Origin: Streptomyces durmitorensis
GTDB lineage: Bacteria; Actinomycetota; Actinomycetes; Streptomycetales; Streptomycetaceae
NCBI RefSeq assembly: GCF_023498005.1
Contig: NZ_CP097289.1
Location: forward strand, 6,510,001 to 6,574,000
Direction of reading: 5' to 3'
DNA: 64,000 bases
Below, in pieces: positions 42,068 through 48,645 of this stretch; the stretch's first letter is position 1, and the number at the start of each line of letters is the position of its first letter. A model generated the notes under the pieces. It saw only the letters and a program-made list of their open reading frames with translations, was not told where the DNA came from and ran no database searches. The translations under genes and the position numbers were made by a program.

Positions 42068-43233
42068 GAGGGCTCCTTGGTGCGAGCGGGGGCGGGAACG
42101 GGAGCGGCGGAATCGGCGGGCACCGGCGCCACGAAGGCGGGCAGGAGGCCGATGAGGATCGCCGCGGCGGGCCACAGCGGCAGCGTCGGCGCCGTCAGGG
42201 GCACGATTCCGGGGTGCAGGGCGGACGCGTCGTACGAGGCGGCCCAGATCATCAGGCCCGCCACCGCGATGCCCGACCCGGCGACGAGCCAGGCGCGCAC
42301 GCCCCAGGGGTCGGGGCGGTAGCGGGTGCGCACGGAGCGCCGGCCGCCCAGGCGAAGCCCCGCGAGGGCGGCGACGAGCCCGGCGGCCAGGACCGGCAGG
42401 CCGTAGCCCGTGCCTCCCTCGGAGAGCAGGCCGTACGTTCCCGCGCAGACGCCCATCAGACCGCCGAGAGTCAGGACGGCCGTGGTCCTGCGCACCCCGG
42501 CGGGGACCGGCGCGCTGCGGCCGAAGCCGCGCGCGTCCATCGCGGCGGCCAGGGCCACCGACCGCTCAAGGGCGCCTTCGAGGACCGGGAGCCCGACCTG
42601 GAGCAGCCCCCGGATGCCCTTGTCGGCGCGCCCGCGAAGGCGCCGCGCGGCACGAAGCCGCTGCACGTCCATGATCAGGTTCGGCGCGAACGTCATCGCG
42701 ACGACGATCGCGACCCCCACCTCGTACAGCGCGCCCGGCAGCGACTTGAGCAGCCGGGCCGGGCTTGCGAGGGCGTTGGCGGCGCCGACGCAGATGAGGA
42801 GACCGGCCAGGCGCACCCCGTCGTAGAGCGCGAAGAGCAGTCCCTCGGCCGTCACCCGGCCCCCGATCCGCACGCCCTTCGCCCAGTCGGGCAGCGGCAC
42901 CTCGGGGAGCGTCACGACGACATGGCTGCCGGGGATGGGGGAGCCGAGGACGACGGCGAAGACGAGCCGGATCGCGATCACGAAGAGGCCCAGCTTCACG
43001 AAGGCCCCGTACGACCTGGCCCACGGGGCGGACGTCCTGCGCGCCGCGACGACATAGCCCGCGACCCCGATGAGGAGACCGAGCAGCAGGGGATTGGTGG
43101 TCCGGGACGCGGCGACGCCGAGCCCGAGCGCCCACACCCACCAGGCGCCCGGGTGCAGCGCGTTGCTCCGGTGCGCCTCGGGGGCCAGACGCCTCCGCAG
43201 CGCACCGGGAGCGGTGCTCGGGTGATCGTTCAT
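42064..43233 (-). CDS. ECF transporter T component (EcfT)
   Basis: This 389-residue membrane protein has an N-terminal helix set (ALHPGAWWVWALGLGVAASRTTNPLLLGLLIGVAGYVVAARR) and the cytoplasmic coupling helices of EcfT, with the Ala-Arg-Gly signature in ALAAAMDARGFGRS and RLRAARRLRGRADKGIRGLLQVGLPVLEGALERS. These helices transmit ATPase motion to the S component. A second group of helices after residue 260 makes it longer than minimal EcfT. ATG 43233 is 9 bases after the SCO2322-family stop. Confidence 0.85.
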   Translation of the reverse strand: MNDHPSTAPGALRRRLAPEAHRSNALHPGAWWVWALGLGVAASRTTNPLLLGLLIGVAGYVVAARRTSAPWARSYGAFVKLGLFVIAIRLVFAVVLGSPIPGSHVVVTLPEVPLPDWAKGVRIGGRVTAEGLLFALYDGVRLAGLLICVGAANALASPARLLKSLPGALYEVGVAIVVAMTFAPNLIMDVQRLRAARRLRGRADKGIRGLLQVGLPVLEGALERSVALAAAMDARGFGRSAPVPAGVRRTTAVLTLGGLMGVCAGTYGLLSEGGTGYGLPVLAAGLVAALAGLRLGGRRSVRTRYRPDPWGVRAWLVAGSGIAVAGLMIWAASYDASALHPGIVPLTAPTLPLWPAAAILIGLLPAFVAPVPADSAAPVPAPARTKEPS

Positions 43234-43241
43234 CGTGCGGG

Positions 43242-43931
43242 TCAGCCGCGTCGGCGGCGTGCCTGCCAGACGGCGGCACCGCCGAGCAGGGCGATGGCGG
43301 CCACGCCCGCGATCAGGCCGACGGAGGGGCCACCGGAGTCGCCCTTCTCCTCGCCGGACTCGCTCGACTCGCCCGCGGTCGGCTTCTTCTCCGCCTTCTC
43401 GGACTGCCCGTTGCCCGCGACCTGCTCCCCGCAGCCCGACTTCGGGTAGTCCGCGATGGCGCACAGCAGGGCGTTGCTGTCGTAGCGCAGCGGCTTGGCG
43501 ACCGCGGCAAGGGCGTCCGCGCTCGTCGCGTCGTCGGCCACCTGCGCGCAGGCGGTACGCGGCTTCGGCGGACTCTCGCCGTCGGGGGCGTCACCCGGCG
43601 TGCCGAAGTCGACGACCAGGGCGATCCGCTTGCGGTCGTCCTTGGCGGGGGTCTTGGCGCAGATGGCGTCGAAGTCCGCGGCGCCGCGCGGCTTCGCGGC
43701 GTCCTTCGAGTCCTCGGACACGGAGAACCGGAAGCCCTGGACGGCACCGTCGTCGGGGTGGGCGGTGCTCGGCCCCTGACTCGCGTACGCCCACTTCGCG
43801 CCGTCCCGGTCCCAGAAGGACCAGTAGCGGTAGCCGGCGGCCTGGGCGGGGGCGGCGGCGAGGACACCGAACAGGGCGGCGAGAAGCGCCCCGATCACCA
43901 GGCGTCCGCACCGCGCGCGACCCCGCGTCAC
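43242..43931 (-). CDS. SCO2322 family secreted, membrane-anchored protein
   Basis: This 229-residue protein has a signal peptide (LVIGALLAALFGVLAAAPAQA) and an ectodomain with conserved start GYRYWSFWDRDGAKWAYASQGP. Four cysteines follow (AICAK, TACAQ, LLCAI, SGCGE), probably two disulfides. The C-terminus has an acidic/Ser linker, one transmembrane helix (VGLIAGVAAIALLGGAAVW) and the stop-transfer RRRR. It is thus displayed on the outer face. GTG 43931 overlaps the stop of the toroid protein by 4 bases. Function unrecorded; context says substrate capture for the ECF importer. Confidence 0.85.
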   Translation of the reverse strand: MTRGRARCGRLVIGALLAALFGVLAAAPAQAAGYRYWSFWDRDGAKWAYASQGPSTAHPDDGAVQGFRFSVSEDSKDAAKPRGAADFDAICAKTPAKDDRKRIALVVDFGTPGDAPDGESPPKPRTACAQVADDATSADALAAVAKPLRYDSNALLCAIADYPKSGCGEQVAGNGQSEKAEKKPTAGESSESGEEKGDSGGPSVGLIAGVAAIALLGGAAVWQARRRRG

Positions 43932-45148
43932 AGCTGCTGCTTCTTCTTGTTGCCGCTGTACAGGAAGCCGATGCCGATACCGGCGACCATGCCGACGCCG
44001 ATGATCCACCAGATGCTCACGCCGCTGCCGTCGTCGCTGTCCTTCTTCTCGTCGGCGGCCTGGTCGGTCGCCTGCGGGGCCGGACCCTGCGCGTTGAGCT
44101 GCTTGACCAGGTCAGCGCCGCCGAAGTCGCGCGGGTCCATGCCCGCGGCGTGGGCGGCGAAGATCAGCTGGGCGTAGGCGGCGGGGCCTGACTTCTTGGC
44201 CCACTCGGCCGAGTTCTTCGCCAGCCACTGGGCCGACTTCTCGGCCTGCTTCTGCTGGCCGGCCGCGGCGAGCGCGAGCACGGAGTCCGCGGTGTTGCCC
44301 ACGTCCGGCGGGACCTTGGTGCCGGGCAACGCCGACATCAGGTGGTCGTCGGTCTTGGCGAGGGTCTTCAGGAGGTAACCGGTGCCGTTCGCCGCAGCCT
44401 GCTCGGCGGTGTCCGCCTTCGCGCACTTCGGAGTGGCGGCCTCCTTATTGGCCGGGTCCACGATCAGGCCCTTGCCGTGGGCGCCGAGGACACCGGCCGC
44501 CGTGGCGTCCGCGTTCGGAAAGAGCTTGCCCGTCTTCATGTCGGCGAGGCCGAAGGCGCCGCCGTCCTTGCCGCAGCTCATCGAGAGGGCGGGCAGCGCG
44601 TCGTACGGGGACTTGCCGTCCTGGTTCTTCACCGACTGCGGCTTCTCGCCCGCCGCGGTCAGTGCGCCGATCACGATGCCGGTGGAGTTGGCGTCGGAGT
44701 CCATGCCGGGGCCGTAGCCCCAGCCGCCGTCCTTGTTCTGCACCGACTTCAGCCAGCCGACGCTCTTCTTGACGGCCTTGTCCTGACCGCCGAGCGCGGC
44801 GAGCGCCTGCACGGCGGACGCCGTCGCGTTGCTGTCGAACATCGTCTTGGAGTCGCACGGCTCGCCCGCGTCGGCGCGGTACGCGGCGAAGCCACCACTC
44901 GCGCACTGCTGGCCCGTGAGCCAGTCGACGGACTTCGCCGCGGGCTTCACACCGGCCGAGTCCTGGGCGAGCAGGGCGTACGACTGCCGGAACACCCCGT
45001 CGAACTTGGGGTCCGCGTCGCCGTACAGACCGGAAGGAAGGGCGGCGGAGGGCGACGGTGACGCACTCTCCGCGAAGGCGGCCGGGGCGGCGGCCGAACC
45101 GAACACGGCGACGGCGGCCAGGACCGCTGCGCTGCGGCGAACGTTCAT
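43928..45148 (-). CDS. Secreted alpha/alpha-toroid (prenyltransferase-repeat) protein, surface anchored
   Basis: This 406-residue protein has a Sec signal (cleavage after AAFA) and a series of helical hairpin repeats of the terpenoid-cyclase/prenyltransferase type: SGGFAAYRADAG, DGGWGYGPGMDSDANSTGIVIGAL, GAFGLADMKTG, VGNTADSVLALAAAG. An acidic linker and a C-terminal transmembrane helix (WWIIGVGMVAGIGIGFLY) with a basic tail follow. The same fold forms the alpha domain of intrinsic factor and transcobalamin, which binds B12. It is the first gene after a cobalamin riboswitch and is followed by ECF genes, so a B12-binding surface receptor is a reasonable hypothesis. Confidence 0.8.
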   Translation of the reverse strand: MNVRRSAAVLAAVAVFGSAAAPAAFAESASPSPSAALPSGLYGDADPKFDGVFRQSYALLAQDSAGVKPAAKSVDWLTGQQCASGGFAAYRADAGEPCDSKTMFDSNATASAVQALAALGGQDKAVKKSVGWLKSVQNKDGGWGYGPGMDSDANSTGIVIGALTAAGEKPQSVKNQDGKSPYDALPALSMSCGKDGGAFGLADMKTGKLFPNADATAAGVLGAHGKGLIVDPANKEAATPKCAKADTAEQAAANGTGYLLKTLAKTDDHLMSALPGTKVPPDVGNTADSVLALAAAGQQKQAEKSAQWLAKNSAEWAKKSGPAAYAQLIFAAHAAGMDPRDFGGADLVKQLNAQGPAPQATDQAADEKKDSDDGSGVSIWWIIGVGMVAGIGIGFLYSGNKKKQQL

Positions 45149-45227
45149 GATGCGGCGGGTGCCTCTCCCTGCGGGGAGCGGGGCAGCACGGGCGCGTAGC
45201 GGGCACGGGCACCGGGCGGCTCCGGCT

Positions 45228-45395
45228 CCGTATACCTCGACGGTGCCGGTCGCCGGAGGTTCCGACGACGCGAGCCGGTCACGCTTCGTACCGGGCATTC
45301 CGGCTCACCGCTCGACGCGGTATACGGCTGCGGGTCAGCGCCGGATTCGCACCGGCTTCCCCCCGTACGGGCATGATGACGACGGGGCCACTCTA
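45228..45395 (-). ncRNA. Cobalamin riboswitch
   Basis: On the minus strand the segment at 45356-45324 reads GCCGGTGCGAATCCGGCG followed by CTGACCCGCAGCCGT. This is the conserved core (B12 box region, GGTGNNAATCC and CCCGCNNCNGT) of cobalamin riboswitches. Upstream GTACGGGGGGAAG and downstream GAGCCGGAATGCCCGGTACG fit the surrounding helices; ends are approximate. It lies 80 bases before the toroid gene and would shut off the whole ECF operon when B12 is abundant. Confidence 0.85.
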
Positions 45396-45464
45396 CCGGC
45401 CCGTAGGGGGAGCGGCCCGGGGCGCCCGGCCCCCGGCAGGAGGGGCCCACGTCCCGGCCGGAGG

Positions 45465-46514
45465 TCACACCGCCCGGTACCGCACCGGATCGTTGCCCAC
45501 CGCCTCCGCGCGCCCCAGCTTCACCAGGCGCCGCACATGGGCCTCGGCCTCGGAGACGGCGATGTTCCGTGAGCCGTAGCGGATCTCGGCCCAGGGGCGG
45601 TTCCACTCCATCTGCTCGGCGAGCTGCCAGGGCGTGAGGGGCTCGGCGAGGAGGGCGAGCAGGTCGGTGAGGCGCTCCTCGTGGTGGGCCAGGATCTCCC
45701 GCACGCGGGCCGGGGCGTCCGTGAACGCGTACTGGTGGGCGGGCAGCACCTCGGCGACCCCCAGGCGGCCGATGCGCTCAAGGGAGTCGATGTAGTCGCC
45801 GAGCGGATCCGTGACGGTCTCGTCGTCCGGGTCCTCGTACAGGCCGATGTGCGGGGTGATCCCGGGGAGCAGATGGTCGCCGGAGAACAGGCGGCCGTGT
45901 CCGGGCAGTCGCGCCGGGTGCTCCTCCTCCAGGTGCAGGCAGACGTGGCCCGGGGTGTGGCCGGGCGTCCAGATCGCGCGGAGCCTGCGCCCCGGCAGTT
46001 CGAGCAGCTCGCCCGGAGTGATGTCGCGGTCGGGGAGCGCGGCGGCCATGCCGGGAAGGCGGGGCGCGCGGCCCGCGTCCCGGGCGGCGATGAGGGGGCC
46101 CAGGTGGTCGGCGGGGGCGCCCGCGGCCGTCAGCTTCTCCACCATGTAGTCGAACCAGCGCGCGGGCGGCCCGGACCGCGTGCGGCGTACGACCGACGCG
46201 TCCGCCTCGTGCATCGCGATCCACGCGCCCGACGCCTCGCGGACCTTGGCCGACAGGCCGTGGTGGTCGGGGTGGTGGTGGGTGATGACGACGCCGTGCA
46301 CCGCGTCGGGGGACGTGCCGCAGGCGGCGAGGCCGGTGGCGAGCGCGTCCCAGGACGTGGGGTCGTCCCAGCCTGTGTCGACGAGGACCGGCCCTGCGTC
46401 GGTGTCCAGGAGGTGGACGAGCGTGAAGCCCAGGGGGTTGTCCGGGATCGGGACCTTGATGCTCCACACGCCCCCGCCGTGCTCGGTCACCTGCGGGTCG
46501 GTCACCTGCGTCAT
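45465..46514 (-). CDS. MBL-fold metallo-hydrolase
   Basis: This 349-residue metallo-beta-lactamase-fold enzyme has the metal motif VVITHHHPDHHG, a middle loop GHTPGHVCLHLEEE, the bridging Asp in FSGDHLLPGI, and a late His (VLPAHQYAF). The last 100 residues form a winged-helix-like C-terminal extension (LTPWQLAEQMEWNRPWAEIRYGSRNIAVSEAEAHVRRLVKLGRAE), as in the LACTB2/RNase Z-like thioesterase group. It is divergent from the ALDH-ferredoxin operon across KstR-type operators, hinting at hydrolysis of a steroid-derived ester or CoA thioester. Confidence 0.85.
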   Translation of the reverse strand: MTQVTDPQVTEHGGGVWSIKVPIPDNPLGFTLVHLLDTDAGPVLVDTGWDDPTSWDALATGLAACGTSPDAVHGVVITHHHPDHHGLSAKVREASGAWIAMHEADASVVRRTRSGPPARWFDYMVEKLTAAGAPADHLGPLIAARDAGRAPRLPGMAAALPDRDITPGELLELPGRRLRAIWTPGHTPGHVCLHLEEEHPARLPGHGRLFSGDHLLPGITPHIGLYEDPDDETVTDPLGDYIDSLERIGRLGVAEVLPAHQYAFTDAPARVREILAHHEERLTDLLALLAEPLTPWQLAEQMEWNRPWAEIRYGSRNIAVSEAEAHVRRLVKLGRAEAVGNDPVRYRAV

Positions 46515-46573
46515 CGGGAGCCCTCATCTCTCGTCGGCTGCGCGGCCACGACCACGGCCCCCACCACCATAAC

Positions 46574-46587
46574 TAGAACTAGTTCCA
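46574..46587. promoter_or_regulatory. KstR operator, perfect match
   Basis: TAGAACTAGTTCCA fits TNNAACNNGTTNNA at every fixed position. It lies 60 bases upstream of the MBL-hydrolase start on the minus strand, inside the MBL/ALDH divergent promoter region. Confidence 0.75.
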
Positions 46588-46652
46588 ATGATCGCCCAAG
46601 TCGACTGTTTCGACAGGCTACTTGCACCTTGCTCTCCGTGGACTACTGGAAC

Positions 46653-46671
46653 TAGAACTGGTATCAGTTCT
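46653..46671. promoter_or_regulatory. Second KstR-type operator before the ALDH gene
   Basis: TAGAACTGGTATCA (46653-46666) matches TNNAACNNGTTNNA except GTA for GTT. It overlaps the perfect dyad AGAACTG-GTAT-CAGTTCT (46654-46671). It is 70-90 bases before the ALDH ATG. Confidence 0.6.
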
Positions 46672-46740
46672 GAAACACAGTCCTGAAACAGTGTCAGAAA
46701 GCGTGCCGCGCAGGCGGAATCCCGCAGGAGGCAGTCAGCC

Positions 46741-48207
46741 ATGACCGAGCTCGTGGAACACGGACAGCTTTTCATCGGCGGGGAGCTGGTGGACCCCCTC
46801 GGCAAGGACGTCATCGAGGTGATCTCGCCGCACACCGGCCAGGTCTTCGCGCGGGTGCCGCACGCCGCGCCCGCCGATGTCGACCGGGCCGTCGCCACCG
46901 CGCGCAAGGCGTTCGACGAGGGGCCCTGGCCCCGGATGACGCTCGACGAGCGGATCGAGGTCATCACCAGGATCAAGGACGCGATCGCCGTACGGCACGA
47001 GGAGATCGCCCGTGTCATCAGCTCCGAGAACGGCACCCCGTACACCTCCAGCATCATGGTGCAGGCCCTCGCCGCGATGATGGTCTGGGACTCGGCGCTC
47101 ACGGTCGCCAAGAACTTCACGTACGAGGAAGCCCGCGACGGAGCCCTCGGCAAGATCCTCGTGCGGCGCGAGCCGGTGGGTGTCGTGGCGGCCGTCGTCC
47201 CGTGGAACGTCCCCCAGTTCACCGCGGCGGCCAAGCTCGCGCCCGCGCTGCTCGCCGGGTGTCCGGTGATCCTCAAGACCTCGCCCGAGGCGCCGCTCGA
47301 CGCGTACATACTCGCCGACATCGCCACCGAGGCGGGGCTGCCGAAGGGCGTGCTCTCGATCATCTCGGCGGACCGCGAGGTGAGCGAGTACCTCGTCGGG
47401 CACCCCGGCATCGACAAGGTGTCCTTCACCGGCTCCGTCGGCGCCGGCAAGCGCGTCATGGAGGTCGCGGCCCGCAATCTCACGCGCGTGACCCTGGAGT
47501 TGGGCGGCAAGTCGGCCGCGGTGATCCTGCCGGACGCGGACGCGGCGACCGCGGTAGCGGGCATCGTCCCCTTCGCCTGGATGATCAACGGCCAGGCCTG
47601 CGTGGCCCAGACCCGCATCCTCGTGCCCCACTCCCGCTACGACGAGTTCGCCGAGGCCTTCGCCGCCGCGGCCTCCGCGCTCAAGATCGGCGACCCGCTC
47701 GACCCGGAGACCGAACTCGGCCCGCTCGTCGCCCAGCGCCAGCAGCAGCGCTCGCTCGACTACATCCGCATCGGCCAGGAGGAAGGCGCCAAGATCCTGA
47801 CGGGCGGCGGCCGTCCGGCCGGGCTCGACGACGGCTGGTACGTCGAGCCGACGCTCCTGGGCAGCGTGGACAACTCGATGCGCGTCGCCCGCGAGGAGAT
47901 CTTCGGCCCGGTCATCTGCCTTCTTCCGTACGGCGACGAGAGCGAGGCAGTGAAGATCGCCAACGACTCCGACTACGGGCTCAGCGGCAGCGTCTGGACG
48001 GCGGACGTGGAGCGCGGCATCGACATCGCGCGGCGGGTGCGCACCGGGACGTACTCCGTGAACACCTTCAGCCTCGACATGCTCGGCCCGTTCGGCGGCT
48101 ACAAGAACTCCGGTCTGGGACGGGAGTTCGGGCCCGAGGGGTACGGCGAGTACTTCGAGCACAAGATGATCCATCTCCCGGCGGGCTACGAAGGGGCGGG
48201 TGCCTGA
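46741..48207 (+). CDS. Aldehyde dehydrogenase of the KstR-type regulon
   Basis: This 488-residue NAD(P)-dependent aldehyde dehydrogenase has the NAD-binding patches VVPWNVPQFTAAAKLAPAL and SFTGSVGAGKRVMEVAARN, the general-base Glu in VTLELGGKSAAVI, the catalytic Cys in NGQACVAQTRILVP, and the EIFGPV and FGGYKNSGLGREFG motifs. Length is standard. ATG 46741 follows GCAGGAGGCAG. The gene overlaps the ferredoxin gene by one base. With the CYP125-like P450 regulated by the same operator type, it could oxidise the C26/27 aldehyde of a steroid side chain; this is inference. Confidence 0.9.
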   Translation: MTELVEHGQLFIGGELVDPLGKDVIEVISPHTGQVFARVPHAAPADVDRAVATARKAFDEGPWPRMTLDERIEVITRIKDAIAVRHEEIARVISSENGTPYTSSIMVQALAAMMVWDSALTVAKNFTYEEARDGALGKILVRREPVGVVAAVVPWNVPQFTAAAKLAPALLAGCPVILKTSPEAPLDAYILADIATEAGLPKGVLSIISADREVSEYLVGHPGIDKVSFTGSVGAGKRVMEVAARNLTRVTLELGGKSAAVILPDADAATAVAGIVPFAWMINGQACVAQTRILVPHSRYDEFAEAFAAAASALKIGDPLDPETELGPLVAQRQQQRSLDYIRIGQEEGAKILTGGGRPAGLDDGWYVEPTLLGSVDNSMRVAREEIFGPVICLLPYGDESEAVKIANDSDYGLSGSVWTADVERGIDIARRVRTGTYSVNTFSLDMLGPFGGYKNSGLGREFGPEGYGEYFEHKMIHLPAGYEGAGA

Positions 48208-48440
48208 TGGGTGACCGCTGGCACGTCGAGGTGGACCGGTCGGTCTGCATCGGCTCCGGGATGTGCGTGATCACGGCGCCGGGCGGCTTCGCGCTCGACT
48301 CCGCCCGCCAGTCGCACCCCGCGGACCCCGAGACCGACGCCAACGAGAAGGTGCTCGAAGCGGCCGAGGGGTGCCCGGTCGAGGCGATCACCATCACGTT
48401 GTCCGGCAGCGGGGAGGTCGTTTTTCCGCCGGAGGAGTAG
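48207..48440 (+). CDS. [3Fe-4S]-type ferredoxin
   Basis: The 77-residue ferredoxin has the three-cysteine pattern VCIGSGMCVITAPGGF plus late GCPVEAI, with the position of a fourth ligand absent (Cys-x5-Cys), as in the P450-partner [3Fe-4S] ferredoxins of actinobacteria. ATG 48207 overlaps the ALDH stop (TGATG), so the two are coupled. It probably passes electrons to the CYP125-like P450 at 35901, which lacks an adjacent redox partner. Confidence 0.9.
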   Translation: MGDRWHVEVDRSVCIGSGMCVITAPGGFALDSARQSHPADPETDANEKVLEAAEGCPVEAITITLSGSGEVVFPPEE

Positions 48441-48549
48441 CGGAGTTCGCACCGGCAACGGGCTTTACTCCCGTGACGCCGTCCGCACCGGTTTGTGTGG
48501 GTCCTGTGTTCATTATGTGCGCTCGAACGTGTGCGAACAGGACTTTACC

Positions 48550-48564
48550 CATGCGTTCCGCATG
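48550..48564. promoter_or_regulatory. Dyad upstream of ramC
   Basis: CATGCG-TTC-CGCATG is a perfect 6-bp inverted repeat 82 bases before the lanthionine synthetase start. The RamR response regulator binds upstream of ramC in other streptomycetes; whether this dyad is such a site cannot be told from sequence. Confidence 0.35.
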
Positions 48565-48645
48565 CCCGATCGATGACATCCGTGACTGTCCGTCCCCTTT
48601 GCGGCCTGGAACTCTCTGACCCAGACGACATGGGGAGGGGACGCC

